Assembly (NCBI RefSeq): GCF_003319175.1
Contig: NZ_QOHK01000001.1
Coordinates: 310,001-374,000, forward strand
Direction: 5' to 3'
DNA from: Blastococcus sp. TF02-8
GTDB lineage: Bacteria; Actinomycetota; Actinomycetes; Mycobacteriales; Geodermatophilaceae
DNA length: 64,000 nucleotides
The first letter of the stretch is position 1. Each line of letters begins with the position of its first letter. The notes below the pieces were generated by a model, which saw only the letters and a program-made list of their open reading frames with translations, was not told the DNA's origin and did no database searches. The position numbers and the translations under genes were made by a program. Below, piece after piece: positions 54,426 to 62,521 of this stretch.

Positions 54426-54866
54426 TCAGAGGCCGACGGCCACCGTGGCCGCCAGCTCGCGGACCGCCTCCAGGTCCGCCGCCGACGGCGCGCCGGTGAG
54501 GCTCAGCGGCGCGGCGACCCGCTTCCAGCGCAGCGCCCCGGTGATCCGCTCGACCGCGGTCAGGGCACCCGCCGTGTCGTCGTTGCCGTGCACGTAGACG
54601 CCGTAGGGCAACCCCGGCGTCGCGTCCAGGCACGGGTAGTAGACCGTGTCGAAGAAGTGCTTCAGCGCTCCCGACATGTACCCGATGTTCGCCGGTGTCC
54701 CGAGCAGCACGCCGTCGGCCGCCAGCAGGTCGGCGGGGCCGGCGGACAGCGCCGGGCGCAGGACGAGCTCCACGCCCTCCACCATCGCCACCCCCTCCTT
54801 GACCGCCTCGAGCACCGCCTGCGGCGCGGGCGAGGGCGTGTGGTGGACGACGAGCAGGCGCGGCAC
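54426..54866 (-). CDS. flavodoxin/NAD(P)H-dependent FMN reductase-like protein
   Basis: The 146-residue flavodoxin-fold protein starts [20 protein letters not shown], where the loop after the first strand binds FMN phosphate. [23 protein letters not shown] is the second FMN loop, typical of WrbA/NADPH-dependent FMN reductases. It should reduce quinones or flavins or serve as an electron carrier. Start GTG 54866 is 45 bp from the divergent YCII gene. Confidence 0.82.
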   Translation of the reverse strand: MPRLLVVHHTPSPAPQAVLEAVKEGVAMVEGVELVLRPALSAGPADLLAADGVLLGTPANIGYMSGALKHFFDTVYYPCLDATPGLPYGVYVHGNDDTAGALTAVERITGALRWKRVAAPLSLTGAPSAADLEAVRELAATVAVGL

Positions 54867-54911
54867 GCCCGCATCATCGCGCACGGCCGGCGCGGCGCGG
54901 ATCATGCGGGC

Positions 54912-55181
54912 ATGCACCTGGTCCTCGAGTACGCGCTGGCCGACGACTACCTGGCCCGGCGGGCCGCCCTGCGGGAGGAGCACCTCGCGCTGGCGCGCGC
55001 GGCTCACGACCGCGGTGAGCTGCTGCTCGCCGGCGCCCTGCCCGACCCCTACGACCGGGCACTGCTGGTCTGGACGGCGCCGCACGAGGTCGTGGAGCGG
55101 TTCGTCGCCGCCGACCCCTACGTGCGCGAGGGGCTCGTGACCTCGTGGGCGATCCGCCCGTGGAGCGTGGTCATCGGGTGA
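54912..55181 (+). CDS. YCII-related domain protein
   Basis: The 89-residue protein matches the YCII family. It has a starting strand HLVLEYALADDYLARRAALR, the conserved helix EEHLALARAAHDRGELLLAGAL with a His in the putative active site, and PYDRALLVWTAP followed by FVAADPYVREGLV, where the DP motif is typical. YCII proteins are small dimers, some involved in chlorinated aromatic degradation; the role here is unknown. It overlaps the convergent mug gene by 11 bp. Confidence 0.85.
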   Translation: MHLVLEYALADDYLARRAALREEHLALARAAHDRGELLLAGALPDPYDRALLVWTAPHEVVERFVAADPYVREGLVTSWAIRPWSVVIG

Positions 55182-55680
55182 CCGGCCGCAGCTGGGCGTA
55201 GCTGCGGGCCAGGTCGGGCAGCTGGGCGTGCGCGTTGAGCCCGCTCGGGTTCGGCACCACCCAGGTCTGCGCGCCCCCGAGCCGCTCCTCCTGCAGGCCG
55301 GCGGTCGCCCGGGGGCGACCGAACGCCGTCCGCCACGCGGTGATGCCGAGGACGGCGAGCACGCGGGGCCGGTAGGTGCTGACCAGGCGCTCCAGCGCCG
55401 CGGCCCCTGCGATCAGCTCGTCCGCGGTCAGCTCGGCCGCGGCGCGGGTGGGCCGGTCCACCAGGTTAGTCACGCCCAGACCGTGGGCCAGCAGCTCGCG
55501 GTCCTCCTCCGGCCGCAGCCGCCGCGGGGTGAGGCCGGCCAGGTGCAGCGCCGGCCAGAACCGGTTGCCCGGCCGCGCGAAGTGGTGCCCCCGCTCCGCC
55601 GACATCAGCGACGGGTTGATCCCGCAGAACAGCACGTCCAGCCCCGGCGCCACGATGTCGGGCAGGGGCTTGGCGGGCAC
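55171..55680 (-). CDS. mug: G/U mismatch-specific DNA glycosylase
   Basis: The 169-residue uracil-DNA-glycosylase-fold protein has the Mug/TDG motif LFCGINPSLMSAERGHHFA near residue 17 and the second active-site motif VVPNPSGLNAH near residue 142. TNLVDRPTRAAAEL is a further family mark. It removes uracil (or ethenocytosine) opposite guanine, the first step of base excision repair. GTG 55680 begins the standard N-terminus. It converges with the YCII gene, overlapping its end. Confidence 0.92.
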   Translation of the reverse strand: MPAKPLPDIVAPGLDVLFCGINPSLMSAERGHHFARPGNRFWPALHLAGLTPRRLRPEEDRELLAHGLGVTNLVDRPTRAAAELTADELIAGAAALERLVSTYRPRVLAVLGITAWRTAFGRPRATAGLQEERLGGAQTWVVPNPSGLNAHAQLPDLARSYAQLRPVTR

Positions 55681-55701
55681 CCCGCCATGATCCCCGACCG
55701 G

Positions 55702-56865
55702 CTACGGGCGGTCGATCTCGGCGAACAGCGGGCGTCCCACCTCCGGGTCGGCGAGCAGGCGGCCAAGGTCGGTGGTGTTGCGGGACACCGACACCAGGAG
55801 GCGGCCGGAGGTGAGCGCGACCTCGGGGTGCGCCAGCGGGGCGTAGGTGAGCTCGCCGGTGTCGAAGCCCGCGGGTGACTCCAGGGCACGCCTGGGGGTC
55901 CACGGACCGGTGGGGGCCGGCGCCGTCCAGGTGTAGACGAAGTCGCTGATGTCGCCGTCGCGCTTGGAGACCGCCACCCACTCCCCGTCGACCTGGTCGA
56001 CCGAGAGGGTCTGGGAGACCCCGCCGACCGCTCCGAGCACCGGCGTGGCCCGCGCCTGGTCGGGCTGCCAGGTCCGGCCGTCCCAGAAGCGCCAGGTGCT
56101 CCGGTCGCTCGGGGTTCCCACCGGCACGCGCGCCACGAAGAGCTGACGACCGAACTCCCCCGGCCGGCCGGTGAGCCGGGTGCCGTACACGTAGAACCAG
56201 TCGTCCTGGACCGTGGCTGCCGCTCCCCAGTTCACCTGGGTGAGGTCGCCGCTGTCCGGCGTGACCTCCACGATCTCGCGCAGCTGCGGCACCCCGTTGT
56301 CGCCGACGACGAACACCGCCGCCGACGTGCCCCGGAACTCGAAGTCGAAGGGGCCGCCGTCCCCCCGGTCGGTCCGGCCGCAGAGGACCACGACCACGTC
56401 GCGCACTCCGGCGCGGGCCAGCTCGGGACGAGGCGGCAGCACGACCACCGACATGGGCCAGCGGACCTCCCCCTCGGTGACGTCGGGCACGACCGGGCCG
56501 CCGTCGGGGGTGACCAGCTGGGTGATGCAGGTACCGGCGGACAGCAGCATCGAGTTGGCCACGATGCGCGGCTCGGTACCGGCGCTCCGGACGGTGTCGC
56601 CGAAGACCCACACGAGCCGGCCGTCCGCGAGGCGAGCGCTGGCCCCGATGTCGGCGGCCTGCCACCCCGGCAGGTCGGCCCGGGCGACCACCTGGTTGAC
56701 CAGGTCGGCGCTGACCACCGGCCGCTCGCTCACCGTCGGGCACTGCGGGGACAGCGCGTTCCCGGCCGGCTGCGGGGCGGGGTCGAGGTCACGCGCGGCC
56801 GAGGGCACACAGCCGGCCACCAGGAGCAGGACAGCGGCCGACAGCAGCAGGGACGACCGGGGCAC
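55702..56865 (-). CDS. exported lipoprotein, probable beta-propeller (DUF4185-like)
   Basis: The protein of about 387 residues begins PRSSLLLSAAVLLLVAGC, a signal peptide with lipobox LVAGC, so it is lipid-anchored outside the membrane. The rest has repeated strand patterns (GRLVWVFGDTVRS, DDWFYVYGTRL, GEWVAVSKRDGD, SGRLLVSVSRNTTD) like a beta-propeller of DUF4185 or a glycosidase-like fold. FGDT is a recurrent motif of that group. GTG 56865 fits the signal peptide better than GTG 56883, which would put two Asp in front. Function unknown. Confidence 0.75.
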   Translation of the reverse strand: MPRSSLLLSAAVLLLVAGCVPSAARDLDPAPQPAGNALSPQCPTVSERPVVSADLVNQVVARADLPGWQAADIGASARLADGRLVWVFGDTVRSAGTEPRIVANSMLLSAGTCITQLVTPDGGPVVPDVTEGEVRWPMSVVVLPPRPELARAGVRDVVVVLCGRTDRGDGGPFDFEFRGTSAAVFVVGDNGVPQLREIVEVTPDSGDLTQVNWGAAATVQDDWFYVYGTRLTGRPGEFGRQLFVARVPVGTPSDRSTWRFWDGRTWQPDQARATPVLGAVGGVSQTLSVDQVDGEWVAVSKRDGDISDFVYTWTAPAPTGPWTPRRALESPAGFDTGELTYAPLAHPEVALTSGRLLVSVSRNTTDLGRLLADPEVGRPLFAEIDRP

Positions 56866-56925
56866 GGGGTCATCGTGACCCACGGCGGCGTTCCTGCGGC
56901 GCGACGCGCTGGGCCCGTCCGGGGG

Positions 56926-57576
56926 CTACCGGTAGCTGAGCAGCTCCCGGCGCGGGCCGGTGACGTGCGCGTGGTCGTTGAACGCGAGCAGGGTCAACCC
57001 GGCACCCCCTGCCAGCACGGAGGTGACCCCGACGTTCACCGCCGCCCGGTTCAGCGCCACCACGGCGTCGGCTCCGGCACCCAGCAGAGCGGCGGCGACC
57101 GCGGCGATCACCCCGCCGGAGCTCACCACGACCGCGTCACGCCCCGGCCCCAGCCCCGCGGCCAGGTCGCGCACCGCCGCCAGCGCGCCGGAGGAGAACG
57201 CCGGCCACCCGTCGGCGTCGCCCGCGGCGATCCAGGACCGCAGCGCGCCGTCGAGCAGCTGCTGGACATGCTTCGTCCCCGGCTCCCCGTCCGGGGCGCC
57301 ACCCGGGTAGCGCTCCAGCAGATCGACGTGGTCGTACTCGTCCAGCCGGGGATCCGGCCGGGCCGGCGCCGAGAAGCCGGCGGCCTCGGCCAGCAGCGTC
57401 GCGGTGTCCCGCTGACGCAGCAGCGAGCCGGAGACGACCAGGGGCTCGCGCAGCTCGCGCCGGCGCAGCTCCTCCCCCACGCACCGCGCCTGCTCCCGGC
57501 CGAGATCGCTCAGCACGTCGTAGTCCTCGGCCCCGAACGAGGCCTGCCCGTGCCGGACCAGGCAGATCAGCGGCAT
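56926..57576 (-). CDS. histidine phosphatase (phosphoglycerate-mutase-like) family protein
   Basis: The 216-residue protein has the catalytic RHG motif at the N-terminus (ICLVRHGQASFG), so His acts as phosphate acceptor. VVSGSLLRQRDTATLLAEAAG and VVVSSGGVIAAV carry further conserved residues, although the second catalytic His position appears as SSGG, a weaker match. It may be a phosphatase of sugar or cofactor phosphates. Its start overlaps the end of the preceding kinase-like gene by 10 bp, so the two act as an operon. Confidence 0.85.
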   Translation of the reverse strand: MPLICLVRHGQASFGAEDYDVLSDLGREQARCVGEELRRRELREPLVVSGSLLRQRDTATLLAEAAGFSAPARPDPRLDEYDHVDLLERYPGGAPDGEPGTKHVQQLLDGALRSWIAAGDADGWPAFSSGALAAVRDLAAGLGPGRDAVVVSSGGVIAAVAAALLGAGADAVVALNRAAVNVGVTSVLAGGAGLTLLAFNDHAHVTGPRRELLSYR

Positions 57577-58637
57577 CCGGCCAGCCGCTCGGCGCGCTGA
57601 AGCAGGACTGCGGCCGCGATCCCGAAGTGGGCGAAGCGGGGGTTGGTCGTGTGCCCGGAACGGAACCGCGCCCAGATCTGCTGGATGATCACGGCCAGCC
57701 GGAAGAGACCGAACACCTCGTAGAAGGTCCAGTTCTCCGCCCGGAGGCCGGTGCGGGCGAGGTACCGCTCGACGAGCTGCTCGCGGGTCGGCATGCCCGG
57801 CAGCGTGCTCGGCTGGGTGGAGACCAGGCCGAACTCCTCGTCGTCGTCGGCGGTCACCCAGTAGGCCAGCGACGCACCGAGGTCCATCAGCGGGTCGCCG
57901 ACCGTGGCCATCTCCCAGTCGAGGACACCGGTGATCCGCGGCGTGCCGGAGAGGTCCAGGACGAGGTTGTCGAGCTTCCAGTCGCCGTGCAGCAGGCTGG
58001 CGCGCACGTCGGCCGGCTGGTTGGCGGCCAGCCAGCCCATGAGCTCCTCGGCCGGGGGGACGTCGTCGGTGAGCGCGTCGCGGAAGCGGCGCGACCAGCC
58101 CTCGACCTGGCGGCGCACGTAGCCCGGCCCCTTGCCCAGGTCGCCCAGCCCGGCCGCCTCGACGTCGATCGAGTGCAGGTCGGCCAACGTGTCGTAGGCC
58201 GTCTCCCCCAGGACCCGAGCCTGCTCGGGCGAGAGCTCCACGTCCTCGGGCAGCTTCCGCCCCAGGACGACGCCGCGCAGCCGCTCCATCACGTAGAAGT
58301 CGCTGCCGATGACCGACGGGTCCTCGCAGAAGCCGAAGATCTCCGCGACGACGTCGAGGTGCGGGCGCAGCCGCTGCTGCACGCGCACCTCGCGACCCAT
58401 GTCGTGCGCGGAGGCGGCCTTGTGCCCGTGCGGCGGGCGGCGCAGCACCAGCTCGAGATCGCCGTAGTCGAGCAGGTAGGTCAGGTTGCTCGCGCCGCCG
58501 GAGAACTGACGGACCTGCGGTGCGCCACGGCCCTCGAGGGCGGGCACCCGCGGCGCGAGCCAGGTGTGCACGGCCTCGACGTCGAAGGCGTCCTCGGGGC
58601 GGACCTCGCGGAGTCGGTTCTCGCTCATCGGGCTCAT
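57567..58637 (-). CDS. APH-fold phosphotransferase (acyl-CoA-dehydrogenase-associated type)
   Basis: The 356-residue protein has the aminoglycoside phosphotransferase/choline kinase fold. QFSGGASNLTYLL is the nucleotide loop, LVLRRPP the lysine/arginine strand, SLLHGDWKLDNLVLD the catalytic loop (HGDxxxxN) and GVLDWEMATVGDP the metal-binding motif. The wording is that of the APH-like domain found fused or next to acyl-CoA dehydrogenases (ACAD10/11 type), which phosphorylate hydroxy-acyl-CoAs. No dehydrogenase is nearby. It is coupled to the histidine phosphatase gene. Confidence 0.87.
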   Translation of the reverse strand: MSPMSENRLREVRPEDAFDVEAVHTWLAPRVPALEGRGAPQVRQFSGGASNLTYLLDYGDLELVLRRPPHGHKAASAHDMGREVRVQQRLRPHLDVVAEIFGFCEDPSVIGSDFYVMERLRGVVLGRKLPEDVELSPEQARVLGETAYDTLADLHSIDVEAAGLGDLGKGPGYVRRQVEGWSRRFRDALTDDVPPAEELMGWLAANQPADVRASLLHGDWKLDNLVLDLSGTPRITGVLDWEMATVGDPLMDLGASLAYWVTADDDEEFGLVSTQPSTLPGMPTREQLVERYLARTGLRAENWTFYEVFGLFRLAVIIQQIWARFRSGHTTNPRFAHFGIAAAVLLQRAERLAGCR

Positions 58638-58966
58638 CCCACCACGAGCCGTCCGGGAGCGCGCCGCCTCCCTCGCTGCCGCGGCGGCGCGCGGCAGGGT
58701 GGCGGGCCGTCAGTGCGCCGTCGCAGCCCGTGCCGCCACCCCGGTGCCCCCGCCGGGACGACAGACCGGCCGGTCTCGGATTCCCCCGGATCGACGCGCG
58801 CGGCAGTAACCTGCCGACAGGTCGAACCCCCGGCCACTCGTCACGTACGACGTGACCGGCCGGGCGGATCCTCGAGGATCCTCGGCCACGGCAGGAGACA
58901 TGCCATGGCACTACCAGTGAGCAGTCCGGTCGAACTGCCCCTCGATGTCCGACCGATCCCCTTCCA
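58638..58966. other. 329-bp region before the STAS gene with two palindromes
   Basis: No complete gene is seen. GTCACGT-ACG-ACGTGAC at 58840-58856 is a perfect 7+7 inverted repeat, and GGATCCTCGAGGATCC at 58866-58881 is a perfect 16-bp palindrome. Both precede a good ribosome-binding site (GGAGA) and ATG 58905, which begins a short frame described with the STAS gene. They could be operators or transcript hairpins of the STAS gene. Confidence 0.55.
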
Positions 58967-59377
58967 GTGTCGGTCGACCTCGTCGCGGCCACGGTGACCG
59001 TCGCCGGGGAGCTCGACCAGCAGACGGCCCACCACGTGCTCGACGGGCTGAGCGCCCTCACCGCCACCGGTCACCGGCTGTGGGCGATCGACGTCGGAGC
59101 GGTGACGTTCTGCGACGCGGCGGGTCTCCGCCTGCTGCTGACCGGCCACCACCTCGCCCGCCGGCACGGCAGCGCACTGGTCCTGGACCGGCCCAGCCGG
59201 TGCGTGCACCGGCTCATCCGCCTGGTCGGTCTCGACACCGTGCTCACCGTCCGGACCGACCAGCCGGTACCGCCCCCCGCGGCCGGGGGCCGGCGCCCAC
59301 TGCCGCACGGAGGGGCGCTGCGCTCCCCCCGACGGATCCAGGCAGTGCCCGCGCCATCGGGTCCGGCGGAGGAGTGA
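58967..59377 (+). CDS. STAS-domain protein, possibly frameshifted at its start
   Basis: From GTG 58967 the 136-residue frame contains a full STAS domain: VDLVAATVTVAGELDQQTA, LWAIDVGAVTFCDAAGLRL and ALVLDRPSRCVHRLIRLVG, then a Pro-rich tail. The loop reads DAAG where antagonists have a phosphorylatable DSSG, so phosphorylation is unlikely. GTG 58967 has no ribosome-binding site. Instead GGAGA-ATG at 58905 starts a frame (MALPVSSPVELPLDVRPIP) that would join this one if a single base were added in the C-run at 58958-58961. A one-base deletion, sequencing error or slip there is suspected. Confidence 0.75.
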   Translation: MSVDLVAATVTVAGELDQQTAHHVLDGLSALTATGHRLWAIDVGAVTFCDAAGLRLLLTGHHLARRHGSALVLDRPSRCVHRLIRLVGLDTVLTVRTDQPVPPPAAGGRRPLPHGGALRSPRRIQAVPAPSGPAEE

Positions 59378-59388
59378 CGGTCCCGCCG

Positions 59389-59622
59389 CTACTGGACGGG
59401 TGACTCCGGCGGGGGCAACTGGAACCCGCGCTGCTCGTCGACGGAGACGACACCGTCGACGCCGGTGAGCGCGCCGAGGGTGCCGTGCGGGACCGAGCCG
59501 GTGATGATGCCGAGGCCGTCGAGGACCTGGTCGACCTGCATGCCGCGGGCACGCAGCTCCTGGACGACGCCGTCCAGGGCGGCCAGGTGACCGTCGTCGA
59601 CGGTGACGCTGACGTGGGTCAT
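59389..59622 (-). CDS. small inhibitor-I9/propeptide-like protein beside a subtilase
   Basis: The 77-residue product reads HVSVTVDDGHLAALDGVV, RGMQVDQVLDGLGIITGSV and VDGVVSVDEQRGFQLPPP. The order strand-helix-strand-helix-strand ending in VxxVxExxxFQL matches subtilisin propeptides (inhibitor I9 fold), where the end sits in the protease active site. It is encoded 25 bp behind the serine protease in the same direction. It may fold or inhibit that enzyme in trans. The start is ATG 59622; ATG 59643 would add 7 residues. Confidence 0.7.
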   Translation of the reverse strand: MTHVSVTVDDGHLAALDGVVQELRARGMQVDQVLDGLGIITGSVPHGTLGALTGVDGVVSVDEQRGFQLPPPESPVQ

Positions 59623-59647
59623 GCCGCGCAGGCTACGCGGCACGGCC

Positions 59648-60967
59648 TCACTGCGGTGCCGTCGCCAGCCCGCTGCCCGCGTCGACGGAGGGCTGCAGGA
59701 TCCGCTCGCTCTCCTGCACCAGGGTCGCCCACAGCTCCAGCCCGCGCCGGCCGGTCGCCTCGGCCCACAGCGCGGCCACCCCGGCGACGTGCGGCGTGGC
59801 CATGCTCGTGCCGCTGATCGTGTTGTAGCGGGTGGGCATCGGCCACGACGAGTACACCTGGAAGCCGGGGGCGGCGATGTCGACCTGACCGCCCCGGGCG
59901 GGCAGGCTCCGGGCGGAGAACCAGGCCATCTCCAGGGCCTGGTCCAGCGCCCCGACCGCCACGATCTCCACGCTGTTGGCCGGCGCGCCGACGAATCCGA
60001 AGTCGCCCGCGCGCCGGTCGGCGTTGTTGCCGGCGGCCGCGATGATCAGGGAGCCCTGCTGGAGCGCCCGCCGCCCGGCCGCCGAGTACGGCGGGTGGGC
60101 CTGTGTCACGTCGGCACCCAGGGACATGGAGATGACCGGGCAGCGACTGGTGACCGCCCAGTTGATGCCGGCCAGGATCTGGGCATCGGTCCCGCTGCCG
60201 TCGGAGCCGAGGACCTTCCCGGCGTAGATCTCGGCCTCGTGGGCGATGCCGTACCGCGGCCCGGTCGAGGGCGTCCGCGGCCCGCACGACGTGCCGATGC
60301 AGTGCGTGCCGTGACCGTGCCCGTCCTGGGCGTCCTCGCCGGCCACGAAGGAGCGGGCCGTGACCGAGCGGCCCGCGAAGTCCGGGTGGGCCGCGTCGAA
60401 CCCGGTGTCGAGGACCGCGACCCGGATGCCGCGACCGGACCGCGCCGAGGCGTCGGCGCGCACGGCCTGCACCCCCCAGGTCGCCTGGGCGGTGTCCTGG
60501 AACCGGGGCGGCACCGTCGCCGGCGGCGTCGCGGCCGTTCCCGGGCCGCCGTCGCTCAGCAGCCGGCCGGCCAGGTCGGCGACGCCGTCGCGGTACCCGG
60601 CGGTGTAGGACCCGCTCGGCTCGGCGAGCACGTGGTGCACCAGCTCGGGAGACACCGACAGCACGGGCGCGCCGGCCGCCTCGGCGCTCTGCAGCATGCT
60701 CACCTGACCGGGGTCGGCCGACACGACGGCGATCCCCAGCGCGCTGAACACGGTCGCCTCGGCGTCCTCCAGCGCCTGGGGCGGCACGTCACCCTCGGCG
60801 AAGTCGCGGGAGTCCGCCACCTGGTGGACGCCCACCCGGCCCCAGTCCACCCGTGCGTCGTCGCCGGTGCCGGCGAAGACGACGATCTGACGGCCGGTGG
60901 TCCGCGGCTGCGGTGCCCCTCGGCCCGGGATCTGGCCCGGGATGCCCGGGCGCCTCGGATCGATCAC
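59648..60967 (-). CDS. S8 family (subtilisin-like) serine peptidase
   Basis: The 439-residue protease has the full triad: Asp187 in VAVLDTGFD, His219 in HGHGTHCIG and Ser388 in SGTSMATPHVAG; the oxyanion Asn is in AAAGNNAD. The first 160 or so residues form an extra domain, part of which (GIAVVSADPGQVSMLQSAEA) also looks propeptide-like. No signal peptide is present, so it may act inside the cell or leave by another route. GTG 60967 follows GAGGGGGAA. The I9-like small protein is encoded right behind it. Confidence 0.9.
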   Translation of the reverse strand: MIDPRRPGIPGQIPGRGAPQPRTTGRQIVVFAGTGDDARVDWGRVGVHQVADSRDFAEGDVPPQALEDAEATVFSALGIAVVSADPGQVSMLQSAEAAGAPVLSVSPELVHHVLAEPSGSYTAGYRDGVADLAGRLLSDGGPGTAATPPATVPPRFQDTAQATWGVQAVRADASARSGRGIRVAVLDTGFDAAHPDFAGRSVTARSFVAGEDAQDGHGHGTHCIGTSCGPRTPSTGPRYGIAHEAEIYAGKVLGSDGSGTDAQILAGINWAVTSRCPVISMSLGADVTQAHPPYSAAGRRALQQGSLIIAAAGNNADRRAGDFGFVGAPANSVEIVAVGALDQALEMAWFSARSLPARGGQVDIAAPGFQVYSSWPMPTRYNTISGTSMATPHVAGVAALWAEATGRRGLELWATLVQESERILQPSVDAGSGLATAPQ

Positions 60968-61241
60968 GGTTCCCCCTCGGCTCGGTGACGCCGGCCGTGC
61001 CAGCGTCCTCGGGTGCGGCCCGACCCGCCAGCCGGTTCCGCGCGGCGCAGTGTGCCGAGCCCGTCCGACAGTTCCCGCGGAGCGGAGGACGTCGCGGTGG
61101 GCGGGATCACGGGTGTGATCGTCCCCATGCTGGGTTCGCTTGACGAACCAGGTTCGGAGGAGCATGGTTCAGGTAGCGAACCCAGAGCTGGCGGATCCGT
61201 CGGCCGGGGTCGCGACCCGATCCGCACCATGGAGGACCAGC

Positions 61242-61385
61242 ATGTCCAGCCTGCGCACCACTCTCGCCCGCCGGCACGCCGCCCGCGTGCAGCTCCGCCA
61301 GGAGCGCGCCCTCGCTCTCGCCTTCGCCGCGGCACCCACCGTCGAGTCGGCGCACGAGATCGCCGCGCTCAGCTCCCGCCGCTGA
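61242..61385 (+). CDS. small basic hypothetical protein
   Basis: The 47-residue product (LRTTLARRHAARVQLRQERA in the middle) is Arg/Ala-rich and predicted to form one long amphipathic helix. GGAGG at 6-bp spacing precedes ATG 61242; an upstream in-frame ATG 61164 also has GGAGGAG and would give 73 residues. Similar short Arg-rich proteins are common and unnamed in actinobacteria. It overlaps the convergent membrane protein gene by 17 bp. Function unknown. Confidence 0.6.
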   Translation: MSSLRTTLARRHAARVQLRQERALALAFAAAPTVESAHEIAALSSRR

Positions 61386-62415
61386 CGCCGCGGGCCGCGC
61401 CCCGGCCGCTGCCGAGGAGCGTGGCCACCGTGCCCACCAGCGCGTAGGCCGCCAGCACCAGGAGGTCGCGGCCCACGCCGGCCCCCGCGAAGTAGACGAT
61501 CCCCCGCACCGCGTCGGTGCCGGCCCCCGGGGGCAGCCACGGGCCGATGGCCGCCCAGAACGGCGGCAGCAGCGGCGCGGGGTACGCCCCGCCTGCGCTG
61601 GGGTTGCCGAGGATCACGAAGAGCAGGATCGCCAGACCGATGCCGAGCAGGCCGGTCCAGACCTGCAGCCCCATCGTGAAGGCGCCGACGGCGAACACCA
61701 GCACGGCTCCGAACGCCGAGAGCGCGAGCAGGTGCCCGGAGAGCGCGCCCAGCACCGGTCCGGCGATGACGGCTCCGCCGACCCCGGAGACGACCGCGTA
61801 CAGGGCCAGCGCTCCCAGCCGCGTGACGCCCCGGCCGCGGCTGCCCGGGACGGGGCCGCTGGTCACCCCGATGATCGCCGCCACCAGGTAGCCGCCGACG
61901 ACCCAGCCGACGGCCAGGTAGAACGCCGACAGACCGCGCGCGTCACCAGCCGCCGCAGGGATCACGTCCTCGGTCGTGAGCGCGCGCTGCTGGGCGGCCA
62001 CCACCCGCCCGAGCACGGCCTGAAGCGCGCTGCTGACCGCGCCACCCGCGGCACCCGCGGTGAGCAGCCGGTCCTGTCCCTGGGCCCCGAGCAGCAGCAC
62101 GCCGTCGACCTCACGATCGGCCAGCAGCCGCCGGCCCGCCGCCTCGGACCCCACGGCACGGGCGTCGAGGGGATCGCCGTCGAGGTCGTCGAGCCGGCCG
62201 GCCTGCTGCTCGGCCGTCCCCTGCGGCGCGCCCGGCGGGGCCACGACGGCCAGCGGGACCTCCCGGGGACGCGGGGCGTGGAACGCGCCGACGTAGCTGA
62301 CCACGAAGCCCAGCTGCAGCAGCAGCACGCCGACGACCAGCAGCGCCGCCCTCCGGGTCACTCCCGGGACCAGCTCCCGGCGCGGCCCCTCCCGCCGGCT
62401 CTCCGCGACGTCCAT
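61369..62415 (-). CDS. YhgE/DUF3533-like ABC-2-type membrane protein
   Basis: The 348-residue protein has one N-terminal membrane segment (about residues 22-44) and an external domain of about 130 residues (PREVPLAVVAPPG, VDGVLLLGAQGQDRLLTAGA). Five further membrane segments make up the C-terminal half. This layout matches the YhgE/Pip and ABC-2 permease-like group, whose roles include export or phage adsorption. There is no ATPase gene nearby. ATG 62415 follows a G-rich site. It is divergent from the antiporter gene, 106 bp away. Confidence 0.8.
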   Translation of the reverse strand: MDVAESRREGPRRELVPGVTRRAALLVVGVLLLQLGFVVSYVGAFHAPRPREVPLAVVAPPGAPQGTAEQQAGRLDDLDGDPLDARAVGSEAAGRRLLADREVDGVLLLGAQGQDRLLTAGAAGGAVSSALQAVLGRVVAAQQRALTTEDVIPAAAGDARGLSAFYLAVGWVVGGYLVAAIIGVTSGPVPGSRGRGVTRLGALALYAVVSGVGGAVIAGPVLGALSGHLLALSAFGAVLVFAVGAFTMGLQVWTGLLGIGLAILLFVILGNPSAGGAYPAPLLPPFWAAIGPWLPPGAGTDAVRGIVYFAGAGVGRDLLVLAAYALVGTVATLLGSGRGAARGVSGGS

Positions 62416-62521
62416 CTGCCCATCCCCCCTGTGCGCCGGTCGGCACCTCGCATGTGCGGGGCCCGCGCGCCGGCACACAGTCTGCCCGGCGGTGCGGCAT
62501 CGGGCGGGAGAGGATGCCGGG

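Noticed and set aside
61000-61240. GGTTCG/CGAACC repeats as a CRISPR or attachment site
   Set aside because: Only a few short imperfect copies occur, without regular spacing or integrase; probably a small hairpin.
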